Source: Pelagerythrobacter sp041912895 (lineage in GTDB: Bacteria; Pseudomonadota; Alphaproteobacteria; Sphingomonadales; Sphingomonadaceae). From it: 64,000 nt of DNA. Location: positions 496,001-560,000 of the forward strand of contig NZ_JAYSGI010000001.1 of the NCBI RefSeq assembly GCF_041912895.1, given 5' to 3'. Shown here piece by piece: positions 16,055 through 27,300 of this stretch. Positions within the stretch are counted from its first letter, which is position 1, and the number at the start of each line of letters is the position of its first letter. Made by a program: the position numbers and the translations under genes. The notes beneath the pieces were generated by a model. It ran no database searches. It was not told where the DNA came from and saw only the letters and a list, made by a program, of their open reading frames with translations.

Positions 16055-17653
16055 CTATGCTGCCGCGAACTGGTTCATCGTGTTGTGCTGGCCGCCGGCC
16101 TTGAGCGCGGCTTCCCCGGCGAAGTATTCCTTGTGATCGTCGCCGATGTCGCTGCCGGCCATGTTCTGGTGCTTCACGCAGGCGATGCCCTGGCGGATTT
16201 CCTCGCGCTGGACCTGCTTGACGTAGCCGAGCATGCCTTCCTCCCCGAAATAGCGCTTCGCGAGGTTATCGGTGCTCAGCGCCGCGGTGTGGTAGGTCGG
16301 CAGGGTGATGAGGTGGTGGAATATTCCCGCCTCGCGCGCCGAATCCTTCTGGAAGGTGCGGATGCGCTCGTCGGCCTCGATGGCGAGATCGGTGGCGTCG
16401 TAGTCCACGCTCATCAAACGGTCGCGCTCGTAGGCCGAAAGGTCGCGGCCTTCTTTCGCCCATGCATCATAGACTTGCTGGCGGAAGTTGAGAGTCCAGT
16501 TGAAGCTGGGCGAGTTGTTGTAGACCAGCTTGGCATTCGGGATCGTCTCGCGGATGCGGTTCACCATGCCGCCGATCTGGCCGATGTGCGGCTTCTCGGT
16601 CTCGATCCACAGCAGATCGGCGCCGCTCTCGAGCGCGGTGATGCAGTCGAGCACACAACGGTCCTCACCGGTGCCGGGACGGAACTGGTAGAGGTTCGAG
16701 GGCAGGCGCTTGGGCCGCATCAGCTTGCCGTCACGGGTGATGAGGACATCGCCGTTGCCGATCCGGCCCGCGTCGACCTCCTCGCAATCGAGGAAGGCGT
16801 TGTAGCGGTCGCCGAGATCGCCCGGCTCCTTGCTGAAGGCGATCTGCTTGGTGAGCCCTGCGCCGAGGCTGTCGGTGCGCGCGACGATCACGCCGTCCTC
16901 GACGCCCATCTCGAGGAAGGCGTAGCGGATCGCGCGGATCTTCTGGTGAAAATCCTCGTGCGGCACGGTGACCTTGCCATCCTGGTGGCCGCACTGCTTC
17001 TCGTCGGACACCTGGTTCTCGATCTGGAGCGCGCAGGCGCCGGCCTCGATCATCTTCTTGGCGAGCAGATAGGTCGCTTCGGGATTGCCGAAACCCGCAT
17101 CGATATCGGCGATGATCGGCACGACGTGCGTCTCGTGGTTCTCGATCGCGTGCTCGATGCGCTTGGCCTCGACCTCGTCGCCGCGCTCGCGCGCCTTGTC
17201 GAGATCGCGGAACAGCATGCCGAGTTCGCGCGCGTCGGCCTGGCGCAGGAAGGTGTAGAGTTCCGCTATCAGCGCGGGGACGCTGGTCTTCTCGTGCATC
17301 GACTGGTCGGGCAGGGGGCCGAACTCGCTGCGCAGCGCGGCGATCATCCAGCCCGAGAGGTATAGATACCGGCCCTTGGTGGTGCCGAAATGCTTTTTGA
17401 TCGAAATCATCTTCTGCTGGCCGATGAACCCGTGCCAGCAGCCGAGCGACTGGGTGTAGGCCGCCGGATCGGCGTCATAAGCGGCCATGTCGGCGCGCAT
17501 GATCTTCGCGGTGTGGCGCGCGATGTCGAGGCCGGTGGGGAAGCGGTTCTGGATCCGCATCCGGGCGGCCGCTTCGGCGTTGATCGCGTTCCACGACGCG
17601 CCGCGCGTGCCGATGGTGTCGCGGAACTCGTCGATCTTGCCCTGGTACGTCAC
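16055..17653 (-). CDS. aceA: isocitrate lyase
   Basis: This 532-aa enzyme of the glyoxylate shunt cleaves isocitrate to succinate and glyoxylate, for growth on acetate or fatty acids. The catalytic Cys221 lies in KQCGHQDGKV, the variant signature of the long (about 530 aa) Pseudomonas-type subfamily rather than KKCGH. DIDAGFGN and LLWIETEKPHIGQIGGMV are further conserved segments. The start is a GTG at 17653 preceded by AGGAGA, although the frame stays open far upstream. It is divergent from a RamB/ScfR-type regulator that probably controls it. No malate synthase is in the window. Confidence 0.95.
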   Translation of the reverse strand: MTYQGKIDEFRDTIGTRGASWNAINAEAAARMRIQNRFPTGLDIARHTAKIMRADMAAYDADPAAYTQSLGCWHGFIGQQKMISIKKHFGTTKGRYLYLSGWMIAALRSEFGPLPDQSMHEKTSVPALIAELYTFLRQADARELGMLFRDLDKARERGDEVEAKRIEHAIENHETHVVPIIADIDAGFGNPEATYLLAKKMIEAGACALQIENQVSDEKQCGHQDGKVTVPHEDFHQKIRAIRYAFLEMGVEDGVIVARTDSLGAGLTKQIAFSKEPGDLGDRYNAFLDCEEVDAGRIGNGDVLITRDGKLMRPKRLPSNLYQFRPGTGEDRCVLDCITALESGADLLWIETEKPHIGQIGGMVNRIRETIPNAKLVYNNSPSFNWTLNFRQQVYDAWAKEGRDLSAYERDRLMSVDYDATDLAIEADERIRTFQKDSAREAGIFHHLITLPTYHTAALSTDNLAKRYFGEEGMLGYVKQVQREEIRQGIACVKHQNMAGSDIGDDHKEYFAGEAALKAGGQHNTMNQFAAA

Positions 17654-17728
17654 GTTCGGTCTCCTGATTCGATCGGCATCGCTGCCTTCAGACCCCGTAA
17701 TCGCGCCGACAGCGGCGATTCTCCAGAT

Positions 17729-17801
17729 AAAGTTACAAACTTTGTTGTCTGTTCGCGCGATAGGGCGCAAAGAGGCGTGTAAAGATGTAAAGGAATTTAC
17801 A
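17729..17801. promoter_or_regulatory. candidate operators between aceA and its XRE regulator
   Basis: Two dyads share a TGTAA/TTACA core. AAAGTTACAAACTTT (17729-17743) is a 15-bp palindrome about 76 nt before the aceA start. TGTAAA-GGAA-TTTACA (17786-17801) ends right at the regulator ATG and covers its ribosome site AAAGGA. A further direct copy of TGTAAAG lies at 17778-17784. RamB, a related regulator, binds AAATTTGCAAA-like sites, so the pattern fits control of aceA plus autoregulation. Binding is inferred. Confidence 0.55.
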
Positions 17802-17802
17802 A

Positions 17803-19185
17803 ATGGCCGAGGAAGCCGTCTTCGCCGGGCCCGCGCTCCGCCGCCTGCGCAAGCGCGAAGGATTGACGCAGGCGGCCATGGCCGGGCAGCTCGCAATCTC
17901 GCCGAGCTATCTCAACCTGATCGAGCGCAACCAGCGCCCGCTCACCGCGCGCGTCATGGTCCAGGTGGTCGAGCGGTTCGACTTCGATCCGCGCAGCCTG
18001 CGCGCGGCCGAGAGCGTCGGCGGGGTCGACGGGCTCGCGCGCCGCTTGGCCGATCAGCGCTTCGCGGAACTCGCGATCGATCGCGACGAAATTGCCGAGG
18101 TGCTGGCGATGGCGCCGCATCTCGCGACCGCCTTCGCGCAGCTTTACGACACCGCCGGCGAGGCTGCGGCGGGCGGTGCCGACCCGCTCGAATCGTCGCG
18201 CCGCGAGATCGAGCGCTGGCGCAACCATTTCGCCGATCTCGATACCGCCGCCGAAACGCTGGCGGACGAACTGCGCCTGTCGCGCGGCGATATCGGCGCG
18301 GCGCTGGCCGAGCGCCTGCGCGAACGGCACCAGATCGCGTTGCGGGTGCTGCCGCGCGATGTCATGCCCGATGCGGTGCGGCGGCTCGATCTTCACGCGC
18401 GCCAGCTCCAGCTGTCCGAGATGCTGTCTCCGGCGGCGCGCAATTTCCAGATCGCGGCGCAGCTCGCCCAGCTCGAGCAGCGCGACGCGATCCGCGCACT
18501 CGCTTCGGGCGGCGAACTCGTAGGCGAGGATGCCCGCAAGCTGTTCGAGCGGCACTTGCACGGCTATTTCGCCGCCGCGCTGATCATGCCTTATGGCCGC
18601 TTCCTGCGCGCCTGCGACGCGACCGGATACGACTTTCCCGTGCTCATGCGCCGGTTCGGCGTCAGCTTCGAGCAGCTCGCACACAGGCTGACGACACTCC
18701 AGCGGGTCGGCCAGCGCGGCCTGCCGTTCTTCATGGCGCGGGTCGATCGGGCGGGGCAGCTTTCCAAGCGCTTCGCCGGGGCGAGCGGAGCGACTTTCCT
18801 GGAAGGCGGCGAGAGCTGTCCGCTGTGGCGCGTCCACCGCGCATTCGAGCGCGCCGGCGAATGGGGCGTGCAGGAAATCGCGATCGACGGCGCGGAGGCG
18901 CACGATCACTGGCTCACCGTATCGCGCGTGACCGACGGCGTCGCGGCCGAAGGCGAAGCGCAGTTCGCGGTCGTAGTGGGGATCGAGGCGCGCTTCGCGG
19001 CCGATCTCGCCGCAGCACGCGGCCTGCCGCTCCGGCGAGAACATGCGCAGGGGATCGGGCCCGGATGCCGCGCCTGCCATATCGCCGATTGCCGCCAGCG
19101 CGCGTTTCCGCCGCGCCACGCGCGCCTCGCCTTCGATAACCACCAGCGCGGGATCACCCCGTTTCGCTTCGGGGCGGAGGCCTGA
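17803..19185 (+). CDS. RamB/ScfR-like XRE transcriptional regulator (short-chain fatty acyl regulator)
   Basis: This 460-aa regulator has an XRE helix-turn-helix at residues 10-65 (LRKREGLTQAAMAGQLAIS and SYLNLIERNQRPL). An IrrE/ImmA-like region with a degenerate metal site follows (about 180-290), then a C-terminal DUF2083 domain with paired cysteines in GCRACHIADC. The family includes RamB of actinobacteria and ScfR of alphaproteobacteria, which sense acetate or short-chain acyl metabolism and control glyoxylate-shunt genes. Its divergent position from aceA, with dyads in the shared 149-nt gap, makes aceA the likely target. Confidence 0.88.
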   Translation: MAEEAVFAGPALRRLRKREGLTQAAMAGQLAISPSYLNLIERNQRPLTARVMVQVVERFDFDPRSLRAAESVGGVDGLARRLADQRFAELAIDRDEIAEVLAMAPHLATAFAQLYDTAGEAAAGGADPLESSRREIERWRNHFADLDTAAETLADELRLSRGDIGAALAERLRERHQIALRVLPRDVMPDAVRRLDLHARQLQLSEMLSPAARNFQIAAQLAQLEQRDAIRALASGGELVGEDARKLFERHLHGYFAAALIMPYGRFLRACDATGYDFPVLMRRFGVSFEQLAHRLTTLQRVGQRGLPFFMARVDRAGQLSKRFAGASGATFLEGGESCPLWRVHRAFERAGEWGVQEIAIDGAEAHDHWLTVSRVTDGVAAEGEAQFAVVVGIEARFAADLAAARGLPLRREHAQGIGPGCRACHIADCRQRAFPPRHARLAFDNHQRGITPFRFGAEA

Positions 19186-19244
19186 CGGGGAACCAGCCTT
19201 TCGCGCCGGGATTTTACCGGCAGCAAGGCAGAGGGAGCAGCGAG

Positions 19245-19535
19245 ATGACCGAAGAACGCATCACCGAAATCGAAACGCCCGACGGCAAGACCCACACGCA
19301 GACGACCGTAGTCCATCACGACGAGCCGCGCCGCAGCGGCGGCAGCGGCTGGGTGATCGCGCTGGTGCTGGTGCTGGCGGTGATCGCCGGCGTCTATTTC
19401 TTTTCCCGGATGAGCGGGGCGGAAGCGGCCAAGGACACCGCGATCGCCGATGCCGCCGGACAAGTCGGCGACGCCGCGCAACAGGCCGGCCAGGCGGTCG
19501 AGGACGCCGCCAACGAAGTGACCGACGGCAACTAG
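19245..19535 (+). CDS. small single-pass membrane protein of unknown function
   Basis: This 96-aa protein has a hydrophilic N-terminus rich in Thr/Glu/His. One transmembrane helix follows at about residues 34-54 (WVIALVLVLAVIAGVYFFS). The C-terminal segment is acidic and Ala/Gln-rich, with a repeating DAAxQxG pattern that may form an amphipathic helix. The ribosome site GGGAGCAGCG precedes the ATG. It follows the XRE regulator by 59 nt and may be cotranscribed. No family function is known to me. Confidence 0.6.
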   Translation: MTEERITEIETPDGKTHTQTTVVHHDEPRRSGGSGWVIALVLVLAVIAGVYFFSRMSGAEAAKDTAIADAAGQVGDAAQQAGQAVEDAANEVTDGN

Positions 19536-19629
19536 GCCCGATCCGATCGGCGCAATCGCGCCTTAACCTTCGCTAGCCGCCCGCCGCGGCGGATTTTCGC
19601 GGGGTGTAAGGTTTACCGACATTTCATCT

Positions 19630-19676
19630 CTGTCTCGTAATCCGGTGATCCTCGCGAGGATCCCGGACCGAGACAG
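19630..19676 (+). promoter_or_regulatory. large dyad covering the ribosome site of the exopolysaccharide operon
   Basis: Outer arms CTGTCTCG (19630-19637) and CGAGACAG (19669-19676), CCGG pairs (19642-19645/19663-19666) and an inner 16-bp palindrome GATCCTCGCGAGGATC (19647-19662) form one 47-nt dyad. It ends 2 nt before the ATG at 19679 and includes most of the ACAGGA ribosome site. As RNA it would be a long hairpin hiding the start region; as DNA it could be an operator. Confidence 0.5.
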
Positions 19677-19678
19677 GA

Positions 19679-21064
19679 ATGATCCGCCTCTTCAAACACT
19701 ACATCCCGCACGCGGTGCTGCTGCTTGGCCTGCTGGACTTGTTCCTGCTGGTGGCGGCAGGCGAACTGGCGTGGCTCACGCGTGCTTCGCAGGCGGGCAT
19801 CGAGGTCGGGCCGCTGCGCGAGCGACTGGCGCCGCTGGCGGGTTTCGCGCTGACGGTGTGGCTCGCGATGATCGCGGTCGGGGTCTACGGCAGCGAGGCG
19901 CTGCGCTCGATGCGATATGCCTGCGCGCGCCTGATGGTCGCGATCAGCCTGGCGATCATCGCGCTTTCGCTGATCGACTTCCTGCTGCCGGGGCTGACCT
20001 TCTGGCGCTCTACGCTGCTGTTCGCGATGGTGATCTCCGCGGTTCTGCTGGTTGCCGACCGGGTATTGATCGGCTCGTTTCTCGGCACGTCGGCCTTCCG
20101 CCGCCGGGTGATGGTGCTCGGCGCGGGGCCGCGCGCCGCGCGGCTGCGCACACTCGCCGAACGGCCGGAGAGCGGCTTCGCGATCGTATCCTACATCGCG
20201 ATGACCGACGGCGAGCAGGCGGTCGAGGAAGCGATCGCGCGCCTCGCGATCCACGATCTCGGCCGTTTCGTGGAGAACCTCGGCGCCAGCGAAGTCGTCC
20301 TCGCGCTCGAGGAGCGGCGCAATGCGCTGCCGCTCAAGGACCTGCTGCGGATCAAGACGCACGGCGTCCACGTCAACGACTTCTCCAGTTTCATGGAGCG
20401 TGAGACGGGGCGGGTCGATCTCGACACGCTCAATCCGAGCTGGCTGATCTTTTCGGACGGGTTCTCCTCCGGCCGGATGGTGTCGAGCGCGGTCAAGCGA
20501 TTGTTCGATATCGCCGCGAGCGGGCTGTTGCTGGTGCTCGCATCGCCGGTGATCGTGCTCTTCGCGCTGCTGGTGAAGCTCGACAGCAAGGGGCCGGCGT
20601 TCTTTCGGCAGACGCGCGTGGGCCTGTACGGTCAGCCTTTCCAGCTCATCAAGCTGCGGTCGATGCGGACCGATGCGGAGAAGGACGGCGCGAAATGGGC
20701 CGAGCGCGACGATCCGCGGATCACCCGGCTCGGCCGGTTCATTCGTAAGGTGCGGATCGACGAACTGCCGCAGGTCTGGACGGTGCTGAAGGGGCAGATG
20801 AGTTTCGTCGGCCCCCGGCCCGAGGTGCCGCGCTTCGTGGCCGATCTCGAGCAGCAACTGCCCTATTATGCCGAGCGCCATATGGTGAAGCCCGGCATCA
20901 CCGGTTGGGCGCAGATCAACTATCCCTACGGCGCCTCGACCGAGGATGCGCGCCACAAGCTCGAATATGATCTCTACTACGCGAAGAACTACACGCCTTT
21001 CCTCGACCTGCTGATCCTGTTGCAGACGCTGCGCGTCGTGCTCTGGCCGGAGGGGGCGCGATGA
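19679..21064 (+). CDS. PEP-CTERM-associated sugar transferase (EpsB/TIGR03013-like)
   Basis: This 461-aa polyprenyl-phosphate sugar-1-phosphate transferase should start exopolysaccharide repeat-unit assembly on the inner membrane. The N-terminus begins MIRLFKHYIPHAVLLLGLLD, as in the PEP-CTERM-linked subfamily. Four or so membrane helices fall in residues 1-140 and a nucleotide-binding-like domain in the middle. The C-terminal bacterial sugar transferase domain (about 270-460) carries KRLFDIAASG, KLRSMRTDAE, RKVRIDELPQ and FVGPRPE. Its stop overlaps the prsK ATG (ATGA), tying it to the PEP-CTERM regulatory operon. Confidence 0.92.
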   Translation: MIRLFKHYIPHAVLLLGLLDLFLLVAAGELAWLTRASQAGIEVGPLRERLAPLAGFALTVWLAMIAVGVYGSEALRSMRYACARLMVAISLAIIALSLIDFLLPGLTFWRSTLLFAMVISAVLLVADRVLIGSFLGTSAFRRRVMVLGAGPRAARLRTLAERPESGFAIVSYIAMTDGEQAVEEAIARLAIHDLGRFVENLGASEVVLALEERRNALPLKDLLRIKTHGVHVNDFSSFMERETGRVDLDTLNPSWLIFSDGFSSGRMVSSAVKRLFDIAASGLLLVLASPVIVLFALLVKLDSKGPAFFRQTRVGLYGQPFQLIKLRSMRTDAEKDGAKWAERDDPRITRLGRFIRKVRIDELPQVWTVLKGQMSFVGPRPEVPRFVADLEQQLPYYAERHMVKPGITGWAQINYPYGASTEDARHKLEYDLYYAKNYTPFLDLLILLQTLRVVLWPEGAR

Positions 21065-23168
21065 TCGGGCTGGCGCTCGGCACGGCTCCGCTCGGCTGGC
21101 AGCTTGCCGGGTTCTTCCTGGCGGTCGCGGGGGCGGTCGCCGCGGCGGTCTCCGCACTGTGGCTCGCGCGACGGCGAACCGCGCCCATGCCGCATCGCGC
21201 CGCGACGCTGACGGCGCTTGCGGCGACCGCGCTGTGGTGCGTGGCAACCGCGGCGCTCGGGCCGCAGCATGCGCTTGCGGAACTGCTTGAAGTGGTGCGC
21301 AACCTCGCGTGGATCGGGGTGGTCTATCGCCTTTTCGCCGCCGACGGGCGGCACCATGCCATCGTGCTGGTGCGGCCCGTGATCGTGGTTCTCGCGCTCG
21401 TCGAGGGGCTTCAGCTCGTGCTGCTGGCGATCGTGGGCGGCATCGCGCCCGATTTCGCCGCCCGGATCGCGGAGATCGGCGCGGTCTTCCGCATGCTGGT
21501 GGCGATCGGTGCGCTGGTCCTGCTGCACAACCTCTATGTCGGGGCGGCCCCCGGGGCGAGGCAGGCCTTGCGCTGGCCGGCCGCGGCGCTCGCGGTTTTC
21601 TGGGCCTACGAGCTGAACCTGTTCACCATCGCCTGGCTCGGCGGCCGGCTCGACGAGCTTGTGGCACTCCGGGGCCTGGTGGCAGGCGGGGTCGCCGTCG
21701 CGCTGGTGTTCGGCGGAAGCGCGGCGGAACAAGGGCTCCGCCTCGCGCCTTCGCGAGCCGTGGCGTTCCGCACGTTCTCGCTCGCGGTGATCGGCGGATA
21801 CCTGCTGCTGATGGCGGCGATCTCCTATCTGCTCACCGCTTTCGGCGAAGGGGAGCAGCGGCTCACCCAGGTCGGTTTCCTGATCGCCGCCACAGTCGGG
21901 GCCGTGCTGTGGCTGCCGTCGCGCAAGCTGCGCGAATGGTGGCGGGTGACGATCGTCAAGCACCTGTTCCGGCATCGCTACGACTATCGCGCGGAATGGC
22001 TGCGGTTCACCCGCACGATGGGGGAGGGCGGTCCCCCCGGCGAGGCGCTGCCGCAACGCGCGGTGCGGGCGATGGCCGATGTCGCCGAAAGTCCTTCCGG
22101 CCTGCTGCTCGCGCCCGATGAGGATGGGGCGCTGGTCCTCGCCGCGCGCTGGCGTTGGCCGGGGATCGAGGTGCCGGCGATCGCCGTACCGCCCGCTTTC
22201 GTTTCCGCGATCGAGCGCGAAGCGCAGATCGTCGACGTCGAGCACGCATCGCGCGCCGTCAACGCCGCGCGATTGCCCGATTGGCTCGATCCGGCGCAGG
22301 GCGTATGGGCGCTGGTGCCGCTGCTGCACTTCGACCGGCTCCAGGGCGTGATCGTGCTCGCCCGGCCGCCGGTGCCGCGGCGGCTCGACTGGGAGGACTT
22401 CGACCTGCTCAGCGTCGTCGGCCGCCAACTCGCCAGCTATCTCGCCGAACGGTCGGGCCAGGAAGCGCTGATGGAGGCGCGCCAGTTCGACGAATTCAGC
22501 CGCCGCATCGCGTTCGTGATGCACGACGTGAAGAACCTCGCGAGCCAGCTCTCGCTGCTCGCGCGCAATGCCGAGCGCCACGCCGACAACCCCGACTTCC
22601 GCGCCGACATGCTCGTCACCCTGCGCAACAGCGCGGACAAGCTGAATGCGCTGCTCGCGCGCCTCGGGCGCTACGGCGCGGGCGGCGGCGCCCGGCGCGA
22701 GCGCGTGGACCTGCGCGAGGTCGCGGGCCGGGTGAAAGCGCGGCTGGCGGCGGACGGGCGGATCAGGGTGGTCGCCCCGGGCGAAGTGGTCGTACCGGGA
22801 GACTCCGAAGCGATCGAACAGGCGCTGCTTCATCTCGCGCAGAACGCGCTCGATGCCAGCGACGCGGCGCAGACGGTGCATATCGCCGTCGCCAGCGACG
22901 GGCTGCGCGGCACGATCGAGGTGATCGATTCGGGGCAGGGCATGACCGCCGATTTCGTGCGCGAGGGGCTGTTCAGGCCGTTCGTATCCTCCAAGCCCTC
23001 GGGCTTCGGGATTGGAGCGTTCGAGGCACGCGAGCTCGTGCGCGCGATGGGTGGACGGATCGATGTCGTATCGCGCGAAGGCGTGGGCACGCGCTTCGCG
23101 ATCAGTCTGCCGCTGTTCGCCGCGCAGGAGCTCATCCGCAACCACAGCACCGCCATCGCGGAGGCCTC

Positions 23169-23172
<4 letters not shown>
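21061..23172 (+). CDS. prsK: PEP-CTERM system histidine kinase PrsK
   Basis: This 703-aa sensor kinase has about eight N-terminal membrane helices (residues 1-280), a GAF-like domain (around 310-460) and a kinase core. The phospho-acceptor His488 sits in FVMHDVKNLASQLS, the form typical of PrsK. HATPase motifs include LAQNALDAS, DSGQGM and GFGIGAFEAR. It is expected to phosphorylate PrsR and control production of PEP-CTERM proteins and exopolysaccharide. It overlaps the sugar transferase gene upstream and prsR downstream by 4 nt each, so the three form one operon. Confidence 0.92.
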
Positions 23173-24519
<1,347 letters not shown>

Positions 24520-24536
<17 letters not shown>

Positions 24537-26286
24537 CACCCGGCTGCTTCGGTGGGTGGCGGCGCTCGCGCTGTTCGCGCTTGCCGGATGCGAGGAGCCC
24601 GCACCGTCGCCCGCACCGCTCGAATCGGCGGAGACGGCGCTCGCGCGCGGCGATGGCTTGGGCGCCGAGATCGCGCTGCGCCGGCTGCTGGACGACGGCG
24701 CGCCGCGCGAGCGGCTGGCGGCCTATTTCGGTGAAGCGGAGCTGGCGCAAGGCAACCTCGCCGAAGCGCGCCAATGGCTCGGACCGGCGGAATTCGCGCC
24801 CGGATCGCGCGCACGCGGCCTGCGAATGCTCGGCATTCTGGAGATGCGCTCGGGCAACCTCGCCGCTGCCGGAGCGGCGCTCGACCGATCTCTCGCCGTC
24901 GACGCGCTCGATCCCGAACTGTGGGTCGCGATCGGCCGGCTGCGCTATCTGGGCGGGGAGCAGGCGCAGGCGGTCGAAGCGAGCCGGCGCGCGGTCACGC
25001 TGGGGCCGCACAATCCCGAGGCGCTGCGGTTTCGCGGCCAGCTCGTGCGCGACGCCCACGGCATGACCGCCGCGCTGCCGTGGTTCGAGGCCGCGATCGA
25101 GGCCGATCCCGACAATATCGATCTGCTGGCGGACTACGCCGCGACGCTCGGCGAGGCGGGGCGTGCGCGCGACATGCTCGCCGCCGTTCGCCGCATGGCG
25201 GAGATAAATCCGGGCGACCCGCGGCTGTTCGTATACCAGGCCGCGCTCGCCGCCCGCGCGGGCGACTTCGATCTTGCCCGTGGGCTGCTGTCGCGCGCGG
25301 GCGATGCCGAGCGGATGGACGCCGCGTCGGCGCTGCTGGCAGGGGTCATCGACTTGCAGGAGGGCAATCCCGCGACGGCGGCGCAGGCGTTCGACCGGCT
25401 GTTGCGGAGCCAGCCGGACAACCGGCGCGTGCGCCAGTTGCTGGCGCGGGCGCTGCACCTTGCGGGCAACGATCGCGAACTGGTCTATCGCTTCGCGGCG
25501 GAAGCGGCAGCGCCGGGCGCCGAACCCTATCTCGCCCAGATCGTCGGCCGGGCGTACGAGGCACTGGGCGAACGTGACAAGGCCGCGCCGCTTCTCGAGA
25601 AGGCCGCCGGGGCCGACCGCAGCGGCCTGACCGCGCTGGCGGCGGCGATCCCGCTCGAGGTTGCGCAGGCGCGGGGCGGGGACGACGGGCGCGACGCCGT
25701 ATCGCTCGTGCGCGGACTGATCGCGGCCGGTCGAACCGACGCCGCGATCCGCGCCGCCGAAGTCTTCCGCGGGCGGTTCCGCGGATCGGCCGACGCGCTC
25801 GGCCTCGCCGGAGATGCCTATCTCGCCGCCGACGATCCCGAGCGCGCGCTCGACCGATACCGCGCGGCTGCGGAAATCCGCCGCTCCTGGCCGCTCGCGC
25901 GGCGGATGCTGGCGGCGCACGTCGCGCGCGGCGACCGCGCCGGGGCCTGGTCGCTGCTCAGCGACCACCTCGCGGGCGAGCCGGCCAATCGCGAAGTGGC
26001 CGCGATGTTCGCACTGCTCGCGTTCGACGCGCGGAGAAGCGAACAGGGCGAAGCCGCGCTCGCCCATGCGCTCGCGGGCGGAGGATCGCGCGATCCGCAA
26101 TTGCTGGCGCTCGCCGCGCAGATCGCGCTGCAAGACGGCGATGCCGCCGCCGCGCGTGATGCGGCCGAGCGGGCCTACGCGCTCCAGCGCCGCAATCCGC
26201 TCGCCAGACGCGCGATCGTTCGCGCTCTCGATGCGACGGGGGAAGAGGAGACCGCGGAGGTGCTGGCACGGGACATCGCGCGCTAG
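24520..26286 (+). CDS. prsT: PEP-CTERM TPR-repeat lipoprotein (PrsT-like)
   Basis: This 588-aa lipoprotein has a signal peptide ending LALFALAGC, followed by Glu-Glu. The rest is Ala-rich TPR/TPR-like helical repeats, for example WVAIGRLRYLGGEQAQAVE and DNIDLLADYAATLGE. It overlaps prsR by 17 nt and completes the sugar transferase-prsK-prsR-prsT block described for PEP-CTERM/exosortase genomes. Classical PrsT proteins are around 900 aa, so this copy is short, as in several sphingomonads. It probably scaffolds polysaccharide export or biosynthetic proteins in the periplasm; that role is inferred. Confidence 0.82.
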
Positions 26287-26328
26287 CGCCCGATCGGTCT
26301 CGACAGCATCGGCGCGGTGCGCCATCGG

Positions 26329-27300
26329 ATGCCCGTGGCGATCCCCGTGCTTTCCCGTGTCGACCCGATGGTCCGTCTGCTCGTCGTCGCGATCGCGCTC
26401 GCGACGCTCGTCCCCGCGGTCGGCGCCGGGCGGGAGATCGCGCAGGCGGTGTCGAGCGCGGCCATCTTCGCACTGTTCTTCCTCAATGGGTTGCGCTTGC
26501 CGCGCGACGAGGTGCGCCGCGGTCTCGGCCACACGCGGTTTCTCGTTCCGCTGGCGGCATGGTGCTTCGGCGCGATGGCGCTTGCCGGGCTCGCCCTGTC
26601 GGCGCTGGCCGACGGGCGCCTGCCGATGGAAATCGCGACGGGTTTCCTGTTTCTCGGCACGCTCGCATCGACCGTGCAGTCGGCCGCGGCCTACAGTTCG
26701 ATCGCCGGCGGAAACGTCGCGGCGTCGGTGGTCGCGGCGGCCCTGCTGAACATCGCCGGCGTGTTCGTCACCGCGCCGCTGTTCGCGTTGCTCGGCGGTC
26801 TGGAGACGGCCGACGTCGGGCTCGGCGCGCTGGCGCGAATCCTCGGGCTGCTCGTCGTTCCGTTCGTATTGGGTCAGGCGTTCCAGCGCGCGGGCCGGGC
26901 ATGGGTCGTTGCGCATCCCCGGGCGGTGTCGTGGACCGACCGTGGCGCTATCGCGATCGCGGTCTACGTCGCCTTCTCGGGCGCGGTCGAGCGCGGGCTG
27001 TGGTCGGCGCTGGATGCGGCGCAGTGGGCGGTTTTCGGCGGCCTGCTCGCGATGTTCCTGCTCGCGGCATTCGGCGGGAGCTGGCTGGTATCGGGGGCGC
27101 TGCGGCTCGACCGCGCGACGCGCATCTCGTTCATGTTTGCCGGCGCGCACAAGAGCGTGGTGAGTGGAGCGCCGATCGCGCTGATCCTGTTCGCGCCCGC
27201 GGCGGCGGGCCTCGTGATGGTGCCGCTGCTGGCCTACCACCTCGCGCAACTGGTGGTCTCGGCCCCGCTGGCTACTCGGCTGGCGCGTTCGCCTCGCTGA
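26329..27300 (+). CDS. bile acid:sodium symporter (BASS) family transporter
   Basis: This protein of about 323 aa has eight to ten hydrophobic helices. The family motifs ALFFLNGLRLPRDEV near the N-terminus and FLGTLASTVQSAAAYSSIAGG in the middle mark the SBF-like/YfeH branch of the BASS superfamily. The C-terminal GAHKSVVSGAPIA segment is also characteristic. These move organic anions with sodium, and the substrate is not predictable. A GTG at 26317 and an ATG at 26329 are both possible starts with no clear ribosome site. The 3' end overlaps the convergent DUF475 gene by 29 nt. Confidence 0.85.
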   Translation: MPVAIPVLSRVDPMVRLLVVAIALATLVPAVGAGREIAQAVSSAAIFALFFLNGLRLPRDEVRRGLGHTRFLVPLAAWCFGAMALAGLALSALADGRLPMEIATGFLFLGTLASTVQSAAAYSSIAGGNVAASVVAAALLNIAGVFVTAPLFALLGGLETADVGLGALARILGLLVVPFVLGQAFQRAGRAWVVAHPRAVSWTDRGAIAIAVYVAFSGAVERGLWSALDAAQWAVFGGLLAMFLLAAFGGSWLVSGALRLDRATRISFMFAGAHKSVVSGAPIALILFAPAAAGLVMVPLLAYHLAQLVVSAPLATRLARSPR

